DNA from: Methylobacterium sp. Leaf465
Lineage (GTDB): Bacteria > Pseudomonadota > Alphaproteobacteria > Rhizobiales > Beijerinckiaceae
Length of the DNA stretch: 64,000 nt
Assembly (NCBI RefSeq): GCF_001424705.1
Contig: NZ_LMRA01000034.1
Span: 124,001-188,000 of the forward strand
Direction: 5' to 3'
Position 1 is the first letter of the stretch. The number at the start of each line of letters is the position of its first letter. Below are positions 10,049-18,928 of this stretch, in pieces. The notes under the pieces were generated by a model. It ran no database searches, was not told where the DNA came from, and worked only from the letters and a program-made list of their open reading frames with translations. The position numbers and the translations under genes are program-made.

Positions 10049-11918
10049 GGATGGCCCCACGCTCGGCCCGGCGGGCATGGGCGGCGAGGAGCGTAAGGGC
10101 GGCGGGGGTCACGCCCTCGATGCGGGCCGCCTGCCCCAGGGTTCCCGGACGCACGGCTTCGAGCTTCAGCCGCATCTCGTTCGACAACCCGGGAATGCCC
10201 GCATAATCCAGGCGGATCGGCAGGGCCACGGCCTCGTCCCGGCGGAAGGCGGCGATGTCGGCCCGCTGCCGGTCGAGATAGACGGCGTAGGTGGCATCGG
10301 TGCAGAGTCGCTCCGCCACGCGGGGCGGGACCGCCGCGAGTTCCGGCCAGACCGCGCAGAGGCGCGCCCAGTCGATGTCCGGGTAGGACAGGAGCTGGAA
10401 GGCGCTGCGGCGGATTCCGTCCTGGTTGAGCGCGATGCCGGCGGCCCCGGCCTGGTTCGGGCTGAGACTCAGGCAGTCGAGCTGCGCGCGCGCGGCCTCG
10501 AGGGCCGTCTGCCCGGCGGCGAAATGCGCGGCGCGGTGCCGCCCGACGCAGCCGAGGGCGGCGCCCTTCGGCGTCAGGCGCTCGTCGGCATTGTCGATGC
10601 GCAGGGAGAGCCGGTACTCCGAGCGCGAGGTGAACATGCGGTAGGGCTCGCTCACCCCATGGGTAACGAGATCGTCGATCATCACGCCGAGGTAGGATTC
10701 GGCCCGGTCGAAGGTGGCGAGGGCCGAGCCGCCGGCGAGGCGGGCCGCGTTGATGCCGGCCACGAGCCCCTGCCCCGCCGCTTCCTCGTAGCCGGTGGTG
10801 CCGTTGATCTGCCCGGCCAGGAACAGGCCCGGCAGGCGCTTGGCCTGGAGGGTCGCGTCGAGTTCGCGGGGGTCCACGTAGTCGTACTCGATGGCGTAAC
10901 CCGGCCGCAGGATCGCGGCACGCTCCAGCCCGGGGATCAGCCCGATGACGTCGCGCTGCACGCTCTCGGGCAGCGCGGTGGAGATGCCGTTGGGGTAGAC
11001 GGTCGGGTCGTCCAGGCCTTCCGGTTCGAGGAAGATCTGGTGGCCCTCGCGATCGCCGAAGCGCACCACCTTGTCCTCGATGGACGGGCAGTAGCGCGGC
11101 CCCCGGCTGGCGATGCCGCCGGAATACATCGGCGAGCGGTGCAGGTTGGCGCGGATGAGGTCGTGGACCGCCTGGGTCGTGCGGGTAATACCGCACTGAA
11201 TCTGCGGCGTGGTGATTCGCTCGGTGAGGGTCGAGAACGGGACGGGGTCCGCGTCGGCCGACTGCATCTCCAGGCCGGACCAGTCGATGGTGCGCCCGTC
11301 GAGGCGGGCCGGCGTGCCGGTCTTCAGGCGGCCGAGGGCGAAACCGGCGCGGTCCAGTGTCCGGGCCAAGCCCACGGACGGCCCCTCGCCAATCCGACCG
11401 GCGGGGATCTGGGTCTCGCCGATATGGATGAGGCCGCGCAGGAAGGTGCCGGTGGTCAGTACGACAGCGGCGCAGGGGAGGGTGCGCCCATCGGCCAGGA
11501 TCACCCCCGAGACGCGTCCCCCGGCGAGGGCGAGGTCGGCCACCTCCCCTTCGATCACCGCCAGGTTCGCGGTCCCGGCGATGGCCGCCTGCATGGCGCG
11601 GGCGTAGAGCTTGCGATCGGCCTGGGTGCGGGGACCGCGGACCGCGGGACCCTTGCGTCGGTTGAGGAGCCGGAACTGGATGCCGGCCGCGTCGGCGACC
11701 CGCCCCATCAGGCCGTCGAGGGCATCGACCTCGCAGACCAGATGACCCTTGCCCAGACCGCCGATGGCGGGATTGCAGGACATGGCACCGATGGTGGCGG
11801 CCTGATGGGTCACGAGGGCCGTCCGCGCGCCGATCCGGGCCGCGGCGGCCGCCGCCTCGACGCCGGCATGGCCTCCACCGACGACGATCACGTCGTAGGA
11901 ATCAGGGGTGTGGTGCAT
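10038..11918 (-). CDS. mnmG: tRNA uridine-34 carboxymethylaminomethyl modification enzyme MnmG
   Basis: A 626-residue FAD-dependent protein (GidA) that works with MnmE to install cmnm5 or nm5 groups on wobble U34. The dinucleotide-binding motif [14 protein letters not shown] is at the N-terminus. [42 protein letters not shown] and [21 protein letters not shown] are all MnmG signatures. I chose the ATG at [10 protein letters not shown]. The upstream gap to mnmE contains a parS-like site. It overlaps rsmG by 11 nt. Confidence 0.97.
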   Translation of the reverse strand: MHHTPDSYDVIVVGGGHAGVEAAAAAARIGARTALVTHQAATIGAMSCNPAIGGLGKGHLVCEVDALDGLMGRVADAAGIQFRLLNRRKGPAVRGPRTQADRKLYARAMQAAIAGTANLAVIEGEVADLALAGGRVSGVILADGRTLPCAAVVLTTGTFLRGLIHIGETQIPAGRIGEGPSVGLARTLDRAGFALGRLKTGTPARLDGRTIDWSGLEMQSADADPVPFSTLTERITTPQIQCGITRTTQAVHDLIRANLHRSPMYSGGIASRGPRYCPSIEDKVVRFGDREGHQIFLEPEGLDDPTVYPNGISTALPESVQRDVIGLIPGLERAAILRPGYAIEYDYVDPRELDATLQAKRLPGLFLAGQINGTTGYEEAAGQGLVAGINAARLAGGSALATFDRAESYLGVMIDDLVTHGVSEPYRMFTSRSEYRLSLRIDNADERLTPKGAALGCVGRHRAAHFAAGQTALEAARAQLDCLSLSPNQAGAAGIALNQDGIRRSAFQLLSYPDIDWARLCAVWPELAAVPPRVAERLCTDATYAVYLDRQRADIAAFRRDEAVALPIRLDYAGIPGLSNEMRLKLEAVRPGTLGQAARIEGVTPAALTLLAAHARRAERGAIHGR

Positions 11919-11975
11919 GGGATCGATTAAGCGGCTGGCGCGCCGATGGTCAATCGATGGTTCGACCACGGCGTG

Positions 11976-11991
11976 GTTTTCACGTGAAACC
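11976..11991. promoter_or_regulatory. parS-like site upstream of mnmG
   Basis: GTTTTCACGTGAAACC keeps the inner palindrome TTTCACGTGAAAC and matches the parS consensus at 13 of 16 positions. It sits in the short mnmE-mnmG gap, about 2 kb from the perfect parS. It could serve as a secondary ParB site or influence the mnmG promoter. Confidence 0.55.
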
Positions 11992-12034
11992 GCCGCCCCG
12001 TGGTCCCAGGGTCACAGGCCGGGGTCGACCGGGC

Positions 12035-13351
12035 TCACTTGCCGATGCAGAAGCCGGAGAACAGCCGATCCAGCATCTCCTCGACGCTCACATGCCCTGC
12101 CACTTCGCCCAGCGCGCGCACGGCGAGCCGGAGATCCTCGGCGGCGAGCTCGGGCAGGGCCGCCCCCGCCAGCAGGCGGTCGAGATCCTCGCGGCAGCGG
12201 GTCAGCCCCAGCCGGTGGCGTTCGCGGGTGATCAGGGCATCGCCGCTCCCGACTGCTCGGGAAGCCTCGGCCTCGATGGCCGCCAGCAATCCGTCCAGGC
12301 CCGCGCCGGTGATCGCCGAGATGCCGATCGCGCTCTCCGGCACGCCGACGGCAGGCTCGAGGTCGCGCTTGGTCCGCACGCGGAGCACTGGTCCCTCCGG
12401 CATCGGCTCGAGCGTGGTCGCCGGCGCGTCCGGGCCGTCGAGCATCACGACGAGGTCGGCCTGCCGCATCCGGGCCCGTGTGCGGCGGATGCCCTCCGCC
12501 TCGATGGCATCGCCCGCCTCGCGCAGGCCGGCGGTGTCGACCAGGATCACCGGCAAGCCGCCGAGGTCGCAGCGGACCTCAATGACGTCGCGGGTGGTGC
12601 CGGGGATGGCCGAGACGATGGCCGCCTCGCGCCGGCTCAGGGCGTTCAGCAGCGTCGACTTGCCGGCATTGGGTGGCCCGGCCAGGACCACGGTGAAACC
12701 ATCCCGCAGGCGCTCGCCGCGCCGGGCATCGGCCAGGACCGTTGCGATCTCGTCGCGGATCGCGCGGGCCTTCTGCGCCAGGGCGGCGTCCAGGGCCGCG
12801 TCGTCGACGTCCCCTTCGTCGGAGAAATCGAGGGCCGCCTCGACGCCCGCGAGGAGATCGATGAGGCGTGCGCGCCAATCGGCCACCCGCCCGCCCAGGG
12901 CCCCATCGAGTTGGCGCAGGGCCTGGCGTCGCTGCGCCTCGGTCTCGGCATCGACGAGGTCGGCGATCCCCTCGGCTTCGGTGAGGTCCAGACGGCCGTT
13001 GAGGAAGGCCCGGCGGGTGAAGGCCCCGGGCTCGGCCGGTCGACAGTGCGGGATCTCGGCCAGGGCTTGCAGGACCGCGCTGCGAACGGCCAGGCCGCCA
13101 TGCAGGTGCAGCTCCACCATGTCCTCGCCGGTGAAGCTGGCGGGGCCCGGCATCCAGGCGACGAGGGCCTGGTCGAGCGGCGTGCCGTCGGGGCTGCGCA
13201 GCGTGCGCAGGGACAGGCGGCGGGGCGGGGGGAGGGGGCCGGCGAGGGTGTATATCACCGCGGCCGAGGCCGGTCCGGAGATCCGGATGACGCTGACCGC
13301 CGATCGACCCGGGCCGGTGGCAGGCGCGTAGAGGGTGGGGGTTTCGGTCAT
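12035..13351 (-). CDS. mnmE: tRNA modification GTPase MnmE
   Basis: A 438-residue G-protein (TrmE) that partners MnmG in wobble-uridine modification. The N-terminal tetrahydrofolate-binding domain runs from PTLYAPATGPGRSAVSVIRISG. The G1 P-loop GPPNAGKST sits mid-protein, followed by the switch I/G2 region AIPGTTRDV and G3 DTAG. The essential C-terminal CxGK motif is the terminal CIGK. The G4 motif reads TKRD, a slight variant of NKxD. The start was set at MTETPTLYAP, since upstream codons are not conserved-looking. A TTAACCAGCTAAC stretch precedes it in the promoter region. Confidence 0.96.
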   Translation of the reverse strand: MTETPTLYAPATGPGRSAVSVIRISGPASAAVIYTLAGPLPPPRRLSLRTLRSPDGTPLDQALVAWMPGPASFTGEDMVELHLHGGLAVRSAVLQALAEIPHCRPAEPGAFTRRAFLNGRLDLTEAEGIADLVDAETEAQRRQALRQLDGALGGRVADWRARLIDLLAGVEAALDFSDEGDVDDAALDAALAQKARAIRDEIATVLADARRGERLRDGFTVVLAGPPNAGKSTLLNALSRREAAIVSAIPGTTRDVIEVRCDLGGLPVILVDTAGLREAGDAIEAEGIRRTRARMRQADLVVMLDGPDAPATTLEPMPEGPVLRVRTKRDLEPAVGVPESAIGISAITGAGLDGLLAAIEAEASRAVGSGDALITRERHRLGLTRCREDLDRLLAGAALPELAAEDLRLAVRALGEVAGHVSVEEMLDRLFSGFCIGK

Positions 13352-13448
13352 CGGCGCGGCGCCCCGGACGCCAATCCCTGACGCGTCAGGCAATCATTAA
13401 CCAGCTAACAAACTTATTTCAGCCGGAAATCTTCGAGCGGGCGAGGGC

Positions 13449-13492
13449 ACCGACCGGACCCGTAGGCTGATGCCGCGCGGGTCCGGTCGGGT
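13449..13492 (-). terminator. Inverted repeat just after rho
   Basis: A 13-bp stem (CGACCGGACCCG region and CGGGTCCGGTCGG) with a 15-nt loop begins 6 nt past the rho stop codon. There is no U-run, so it may act as an RNA-stabilising or Rho-assisted terminator hairpin. Confidence 0.5.
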
Positions 13493-13497
13493 CGGTC

Positions 13498-14838
13498 TCA
13501 GGTGTTCATCGAGTCGAAGAAGTCGTTGTTGCTCTTGGTCTGGCGCAGCTTGTCCATGAGGAACTCGATCGCGTCGGTGACGCCCATCGGGTTGAGGATG
13601 CGGCGCAGGACGTAGGTCTTCTTGAGCGCATCCGGCGGCACCAGGAGCTCTTCCTTGCGGGTGCCCGAGCGGGTGATGTCGATGGCCGGGAAGATGCGCT
13701 TGTCGGAGACCTTGCGGTCGAGAATGATCTCGGAGTTGCCGGTGCCCTTGAACTCCTCGAAGATCACCTCGTCCATGCGCGAACCGGTGTCGATGAGCGC
13801 GGTGGCGATGATCGAGAGCGAGCCGCCCTCCTCGATGTTGCGGGCGGCACCGAAGAAGCGCTTCGGGCGCTGCAGGGCGTTGGCGTCGACGCCGCCCGTG
13901 AGCACCTTGCCGGAGGACGGCACCACGGTGTTGTAGGCCCGGCCCAGGCGGGTGATCGAATCGAGCAGGATGACCACGTCGCGGCCATGCTCCACGAGGC
14001 GCTTGGCCTTCTCGATCACCATCTCGGCGACCTGCACGTGGCGGGTGGCCGGCTCGTCGAAGGTCGAGGCGATGACCTCGCCCTTCACCGAGCGGATCAT
14101 GTCGGTGACTTCCTCGGGGCGCTCGTCGATGAGCAGCACGATGAGGTAGCATTCCGGGTGGTTGATGGTGATCGACTGCGCGATGTTCTGCATCAGCACG
14201 GTCTTGCCGGTGCGCGGCGGCGCCACGATCAGGGCGCGCTGGCCCTTGCCGATGGGGGCGACGATGTCGATGATCCGCGGCGAGAAATCCTTCTTGGGGG
14301 GATTGTCCAGTTCGAGCTTGAAGCGCTGCGTCGGGAAGAGCGGCGTCAGGTTGTCGAAATGGACCTTGTGCTTGATCTTCTCCGGGTTCTCGAAGTTGAT
14401 CGTGTTGACCTTGAGCAGCGCGAAGTAGCGCTCGCCGTCCTTGGGTCCGCGGATCGGCCCCTCGACGGTGTCGCCGGTGCGCAGGCCGAAGCGGCGGATC
14501 TGCGTCGGCGAGATGTAGATGTCGTCGGGACCCGGCAGGTAGTTCGAATCGGACGAGCGCAGGAAGCCGAAGCCGTCCTGCAGCACCTCGACGGTCCCGG
14601 CCCCGATGATCTCGACTTCCTTGGCAGCGAGCTGCTTCAGGATGGCGAACATCAGTTCCTGCTTGCGCATGGTCGAGGCGTTCTCGACCTCGACCTCTTC
14701 GGCGAAGGCGATCAGGTCGGTCGGCGTCCTGGACTTGAGGTCCTGGAGCTTGACCTCGCGCATGCCGTCGAGATCGGCGGCGACGATTCCGCCCTCGGCC
14801 GGGCTTTCCACGGGGAGGGTCTCGTACGGTGACGTCAT
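13498..14838 (-). CDS. rho: Transcription termination factor Rho
   Basis: A 446-residue hexameric RNA helicase. After the N-terminal helical domain ([19 protein letters not shown]) comes the cold-shock-like primary RNA-binding domain ([24 protein letters not shown]). The RecA-like motor has the P-loop [10 protein letters not shown], Walker [12 protein letters not shown], and Q/R loops in [34 protein letters not shown]. The 250-nt leader carries a 7-bp hairpin. Rho genes are often autoregulated through their leader, which could apply here. Confidence 0.98.
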   Translation of the reverse strand: MTSPYETLPVESPAEGGIVAADLDGMREVKLQDLKSRTPTDLIAFAEEVEVENASTMRKQELMFAILKQLAAKEVEIIGAGTVEVLQDGFGFLRSSDSNYLPGPDDIYISPTQIRRFGLRTGDTVEGPIRGPKDGERYFALLKVNTINFENPEKIKHKVHFDNLTPLFPTQRFKLELDNPPKKDFSPRIIDIVAPIGKGQRALIVAPPRTGKTVLMQNIAQSITINHPECYLIVLLIDERPEEVTDMIRSVKGEVIASTFDEPATRHVQVAEMVIEKAKRLVEHGRDVVILLDSITRLGRAYNTVVPSSGKVLTGGVDANALQRPKRFFGAARNIEEGGSLSIIATALIDTGSRMDEVIFEEFKGTGNSEIILDRKVSDKRIFPAIDITRSGTRKEELLVPPDALKKTYVLRRILNPMGVTDAIEFLMDKLRQTKSNNDFFDSMNT

Positions 14839-14913
14839 GGGGGATTCAGAACCGGCGGGAAGGGCGAGGCGGGGCAGAGGGTCGGACAGGGCAGTCGGGG
14901 AGTTTGGTCGCCG

Positions 14914-14930
14914 GGCGCCGTTTCGGCGCC
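14914..14930 (-). promoter_or_regulatory. GGCGCC hairpin in the rho leader
   Basis: GGCGCCG and CGGCGCC form a perfect 7-bp stem with a TTT loop, 76 nt upstream of the rho start and 159 nt past the smr stop. It may end smr transcription or take part in rho autoregulation. No U-tract follows in the minus direction. Confidence 0.4.
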
Positions 14931-15088
14931 GATCAGTCGGTCCGTCCTGGGGAAAGACGGCTCCGCGCATCGTCTTGGCGGAGCCAGGGGCTCACGGATG
15001 CAACACGGCGTAACGAGGAGAGGCCTCAGCGGTAGCGCGTTTCCCGGCTTTTCGCAAGGTCCGTCCGTCGGGGCACCGCCAGGGGCCC

Positions 15089-15769
15089 TCAGCGGCGGCG
15101 CAGGCGGACGTAGAGGGCCCCGGCGCCGCCGTGGTGGCGGGCCGCCTCCTCGAAGCCGAGGACCACGGTGCGCAGCTCCGGCGCGCGCAGCCAGTGGGGC
15201 ACGCTGCGGCGGAGCACGCCGCGCTCGGAGAAGGCGTCGTCGTAGGTCGGGCCGCCCTTGCCGGTGACCACGAGGACGTGGGTGTGGCCCGACGCCCGGG
15301 CCCGCATCAGGAAGCCGATCAGCGCCCCGTGCGCCTCCGCCTGGTACATCCCGTGGAGATCGATCCGGGCATCGACCTGGAGGGCGCCCCGGCGCAGGGC
15401 AAGGCGGACGCGGCGCTCGAGACCGGGCGCGGTCGGCGGTGCCGGTGCCAGAACGGGGGCCGGCGGCGCCGGCGGCGGGTTCGGCTTCAGCGCCGCGCGC
15501 TTGGCCAGCGTCCGGGGCATCGGTTTCGGGGGCGCGGGCTTGGCGGGACCCGAGTTGGTGATGGCGGACTTGGCGATGGCGGACTTGGCGGGGACGACCT
15601 TGGACGACGCCCCCGCGGGCGTCGCCGGGGCCGGCGTGGCGGCGGCCGGCTTGCCCGCCGCGCCCCGCCCCGCGAGGCGGCCGCGCAGGGGCGTGATCAG
15701 CCGGGCGATCTCGCCCCACAGATAGGCGTCCTCCCCGGAGAGGCCGCGCGGGCGCCGGGGCGTCTTCAT
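15089..15769 (-). CDS. Smr (small MutS-related) domain protein
   Basis: A 226-residue protein with an N-terminal GLSGEDAYLWGEIARLITPL segment, a long Ala/Pro/Lys-rich linker (about residues 35-115) and a C-terminal Smr domain. The domain shows the DLHGM motif at about 139-143 and VTGKGG further on. Smr domains are nucleases in some families (MutS2, bacterial SmrA). Its substrate here is unknown. The ATG overlaps the mltA stop as ATGA, and the Tim44-like/mltA/smr order is conserved in alphaproteobacteria. Confidence 0.88.
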   Translation of the reverse strand: MKTPRRPRGLSGEDAYLWGEIARLITPLRGRLAGRGAAGKPAAATPAPATPAGASSKVVPAKSAIAKSAITNSGPAKPAPPKPMPRTLAKRAALKPNPPPAPPAPVLAPAPPTAPGLERRVRLALRRGALQVDARIDLHGMYQAEAHGALIGFLMRARASGHTHVLVVTGKGGPTYDDAFSERGVLRRSVPHWLRAPELRTVVLGFEEAARHHGGAGALYVRLRRR

Positions 15770-16872
15770 GGGGCGGACGTCCCGGATTTCGGGAGCAGGA
15801 CGACGAAGCCGACGGCGTCGCGCAGGTTGCCGGCGGCGATCCCCGCCTCCGCGCCGGTGCCGAGATAGAGGTCGCCGCGCGCCGGGCCGACGATGGCCGA
15901 CCCCGTGTCGGCGGCGACGACGAGGCGCCCCGGCTCGGCGGATCCGGCGATCCGGCCCTCGAGCCAGAACGGCAGGCCGTAGCGCCAGAGGGTGGCGTCC
16001 ACCGCGAGGTTGCGGCCGGGGCTCAGGGGCACGCCGGCCCCGCCGGGCGGCCCGAGCGTCGGGTCGTCGATCTCGGCCAGGCGGAAGAAGATGTAGGAGG
16101 CGTTGGCCCGCATCAGCCGGGCGGCGTGCCGGGGGTTGGCCCGCAGCCAGCCGGTCCAGCGGGCCAGGGTGAGGCCGTCGAGGGGCAGGTGCCCCTCCGT
16201 CACGATGAGCTTGCCGATGGAGGTGTAGGGCCGGCCGTTGCGGCCGTCGTAGAGGACCCGGACGGAGCGCCCGTCGGTCAGGCGGACCCGGCCGGAGCCC
16301 TGGACCTGGAGCACGAACAGGTCGACGGCGTCGCGCAGGTAGAGGAGGGGGCGGGCGCGGGCGCCTAGGGCGCCGTCCTCGATCGCGGCCCGGTCGGGAT
16401 AGGCCTCGAAGCCGTCGCCGGTCCGGCGCGCGGCGCGCAAGGACGGGTCGAGGCCGGGCCGCGTCTCGCCGGGCTCCAGGCTGACGAGGTCGTCGGGCCG
16501 GGCCAGCACCGCGGCGGTGAAATCCGGGCTCGGGGTGACGGCGCCGACGAGTTCCGGCTCGAAGTAGCCGGTGAGGAAGCCCGTGCGCTGCTCGGGCTTG
16601 CCCCCGGCCGAAGGCCTGACGATCCGGTAGGGCGTGAAGGCTTCGGCGAAGAAGCGGGCCGCCGCGGCGTCAGCCACGGTCTCGGACACGGTCTCGGCCC
16701 GGGCGCAGGCGGTCCGGAGCGCCTCGGGCGCGCCCGCGACGGTGGCGGGCTGGGGCGTCCCCGGCGGGGTCCGGCAGGTCCGGCGGAAGGCCGCGAGCGC
16801 CGCGCCGGCGTCGGGGCCGGGGAACCCCGGCAGCGAGGCGGGATCGACCGGCTCCAGCACGGCCCCGCCCAC
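15766..16872 (-). CDS. mltA: Membrane-bound lytic murein transglycosylase A, N-terminus possibly frameshifted
   Basis: The readable 368-residue frame covers the catalytic body. It includes GFLTGYFEPELVGA, LYLRDAVDLFVLQVQGSGRVRL, DGRNGRPYTSIGKLI and a C-terminal 3D domain (VVAADTGSAIVGPARGDLYLGTG) carrying the conserved aspartates. MltA cleaves peptidoglycan and normally has an export signal. This frame has none and starts at a GTG inside AEPFRVGGAVLEP. A signal-like sequence, VIRFFRPAASLLAALSP, is encoded just upstream from GTG 16957 in a different frame. Removing one base from the G5 run at 16906-16910 would join the two. It may be a real frameshift, a sequencing slip, or misread start. Confidence 0.85.
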   Translation of the reverse strand: MGGAVLEPVDPASLPGFPGPDAGAALAAFRRTCRTPPGTPQPATVAGAPEALRTACARAETVSETVADAAAARFFAEAFTPYRIVRPSAGGKPEQRTGFLTGYFEPELVGAVTPSPDFTAAVLARPDDLVSLEPGETRPGLDPSLRAARRTGDGFEAYPDRAAIEDGALGARARPLLYLRDAVDLFVLQVQGSGRVRLTDGRSVRVLYDGRNGRPYTSIGKLIVTEGHLPLDGLTLARWTGWLRANPRHAARLMRANASYIFFRLAEIDDPTLGPPGGAGVPLSPGRNLAVDATLWRYGLPFWLEGRIAGSAEPGRLVVAADTGSAIVGPARGDLYLGTGAEAGIAAGNLRDAVGFVVLLPKSGTSAP

Positions 16873-16979
16873 GCGAAACGGCTCGGCCGCGGGGGCGGCC
16901 GAGCCGGGGGCTGAGGGCGGCGAGGAGACTCGCCGCGGGACGGAAGAACCGGATCACGCGACCTTGGGCCCCTTGAGGC

Positions 16980-17708
16980 TCAGGCGCCGGCTTCCGTGGC
17001 GACGAGCTGCCAGTTCGGGTCGCGGGTGCCCAGCGTCCGGGCGAAGGTCCAGACGTCCGGCACCTCGACCACCGCCTCGGCGCTGCCGTCGGTCACCTGC
17101 CCCTGCGCGTTGCGGGTGGCGGTGATGAGGTGGGAGAGGAAGTGCACGGTGACCTGCGCGACGCGGTTCTTCACGTCGACGGCCACGATCTCGGCCTTGT
17201 CGAGGGAGACGAAGGTGGTCTCCACGGTCTCGCGGCGGGCCTCGCGGGCGTCGATCTCGCGCTCGAAGCCCTCGCAGACCTCGCGGGAGAGCAGGCTGCG
17301 CAGGGTCTTGCGGTCGCCCTTGGCGAAGGCGATCACGATCGCCTCGTAGGCGCTGCGGGCCCCCTCGACGAAGGCGCGCGGATCGAAGGCGGGCTCGACC
17401 TGGACGATGGATTCGAGGCCCTGGGCGATGGCCGAGCCGGGCTCGGCGATGCCGCGCCAGTCGCGCACGTCGGTCTTCACCGCGGTCTGGCCGCGATCGG
17501 CCGGGGGCTGGACCCGGTCGGCGCCGGGCAGGCGCACGACGTTGTCGCCTTCCCCGCGGGCCGGCGGCTCGGTGCGGCTGCGGTCCACCGGCTTGAAGGG
17601 CGAGCGCTCCGTGCCGGTCTTCTGACCCAGCACCGAGCGCAGGCGCCAGATGACGAAGACCGCCAGCGCGAGAAAGATCAGGGTCGTCAAGTCGAAGGAG
17701 TCCTGCAT
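16980..17708 (-). CDS. Tim44/TimA-like membrane-anchored protein
   Basis: A 242-residue protein with an N-terminal transmembrane helix (FDLTTLIFLALAVFVIWRLRSVLGQKTGTE), a charged linker, and a C-terminal Tim44-like domain (FVEGARSAYEAIVIAFAKGDRKTLRSLLSREVCEGFEREI). Bacterial homologues of the mitochondrial import component Tim44 are found across alphaproteobacteria, usually beside mltA and secB as here. The function in bacteria is poorly known, with a role in protein export or envelope assembly suggested by context. A GTG one codon upstream is an alternative start. Confidence 0.9.
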   Translation of the reverse strand: MQDSFDLTTLIFLALAVFVIWRLRSVLGQKTGTERSPFKPVDRSRTEPPARGEGDNVVRLPGADRVQPPADRGQTAVKTDVRDWRGIAEPGSAIAQGLESIVQVEPAFDPRAFVEGARSAYEAIVIAFAKGDRKTLRSLLSREVCEGFEREIDAREARRETVETTFVSLDKAEIVAVDVKNRVAQVTVHFLSHLITATRNAQGQVTDGSAEAVVEVPDVWTFARTLGTRDPNWQLVATEAGA

Positions 17709-18257
17709 CACTGATCCGATCGTGGCCGTGGCACGAATACGTTACTTCACGGGGCTCTGGAAACCCGGCCCGGGTCCTCGGCTGACATGCGTGGCCGAGA
17801 CACGCCCGGCCGAATAAGTCCGGCCAGGAAGGATCTGGCCGGGAGAGATCTGGCCAGAAAGATCTGGCCATGTCGCGCATTCCCCGCGCCCCGCGCAAGG
17901 CGCAGGCCGGGTTCCTGCGCGCGGAAGTCTCGATCGGGGTCGAACCTCCGGGCTCGTGCGGAGATATGGATATCGCGGGCGGCGATTCCAGGCGAGGGCG
18001 TGCGCCTGCGCCGCCTTGACCCGGCGGCGGCCCCGACGGGTCCCGCGTCCCGGGCTCCCGGGCTCGCCTTGTCCCGTGCGGGCGAGCGTGATAGCGCGCT
18101 ATCGCGCGGGCCGGGCGGTTGGTGGCAGGCCAGTGTGCAGGCCGGTGCGCCCGGTTCCGGGCGACCGGGATCGGCGCCCACGGGGTTCGCCCCCGGGAGA
18201 GCGCATCAGACCCGGGCCCCACCGCGCCCCGACGATCCAGGAAGAGGACAGAACGCC
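17709..18257. repeat. Long secB/Tim44 intergenic region with short tandem repeats and a palindrome
   Basis: This divergent region of about 550 nt holds four copies of a degenerate unit ending in GRTCYGGCC: AGTCCGGCC near 17817, then GATCTGGCC at 17832, 17847 and 17861, spaced 14-15 nt. A perfect 14-bp palindrome GATAGCGCGCTATC lies at 18090-18103. Purine-rich AGGAAGAGGACAG precedes the secB ATG. Open frames here are repetitive artefacts. The promoters of secB and the Tim44-mltA-smr operon must lie in this region. Confidence 0.5.
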
Positions 18258-18767
18258 ATGGCCGACACTCCGGCACCGAACGGCAACGGTGGCGCCACGG
18301 CGCAGACCGACGACGCGACGCCGACGATCAACGCGCTCGCGCAGTACACCAAGGATCTCTCCTTCGAGAATCCGAACGCGCCGCGCTCCCTGCAGCCGCA
18401 GGAAAGCGGGCCGCAGATCAACATCCAGGTGAACGTCAACGCCAAGCAGGTGGCCGAGTTCGATTTCGAGGTCGACCTGACCCTGGAAGGCGATGCCAAG
18501 ATCGCCAACGAAGTGCTGTTCGCCTTCGAGCTGACCTATGCGGGCATCTTCCGCATGCGCAACATCCCGCAGGACCAGCTCCACCCGGCCGTGATGATCG
18601 AGTGCCCGCGCCTGCTCTTCCCCTTCGCGCGCCAGATCGTCGCCGAGGCCGTGCGCAACGGCGGCTTCCCGCCCCTCTACATCGACCCGATCGACTTCGT
18701 CGGCCTCTACCGCCAGAAGGCCATGGAGGCCCAGGCCCAGGGCGAGACCGGCCCGCTCGCCTCCTGA
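18258..18767 (+). CDS. secB: Protein-export chaperone SecB
   Basis: A 169-residue cytoplasmic chaperone that keeps preproteins unfolded and hands them to SecA. After a low-complexity N-terminus come [36 protein letters not shown] and [50 protein letters not shown] contains the near-invariant end of the family. It is oriented away from the Tim44/mltA/smr operon, a neighbourhood typical of alphaproteobacteria. Confidence 0.97.
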   Translation: MADTPAPNGNGGATAQTDDATPTINALAQYTKDLSFENPNAPRSLQPQESGPQINIQVNVNAKQVAEFDFEVDLTLEGDAKIANEVLFAFELTYAGIFRMRNIPQDQLHPAVMIECPRLLFPFARQIVAEAVRNGGFPPLYIDPIDFVGLYRQKAMEAQAQGETGPLAS

Positions 18768-18812
18768 GAGCGCGCGTCGCGCCCCGTCCGCCCGGGGCGG
18801 GATCCGGGGTCC

Positions 18813-18852
18813 TGAGGATCGAAGGCCGGACTTGAGGATCGAAGGCCGGACT
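18813..18852. repeat. Perfect 20-bp tandem duplication after secB
   Basis: The 20-mer TGAGGATCGAAGGCCGGACT occurs twice in direct succession between secB and the MFS gene. It is probably a slippage or unequal-crossover product. No function is evident. Confidence 0.85.
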
Positions 18853-18928
18853 TGGCCGTTACTCGCAGCCAGTCCGGCCGCGGCCCCGCGTGCCGCCGGT
18901 CGCCGGATCGCCTCAGCCCCGGGATCGC

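Noticed and set aside
13396..13412. TTAACCAGCTAAC upstream of mnmE as CtrA site
   Set aside because: Spacing between the half-sites is five, not seven, and the second half is incomplete.
17787..18257. Extended N-terminus for secB
   Set aside because: The in-frame upstream sequence is a repetitive artefact; the ATG at 18258 follows a purine-rich ribosome site and matches family length.
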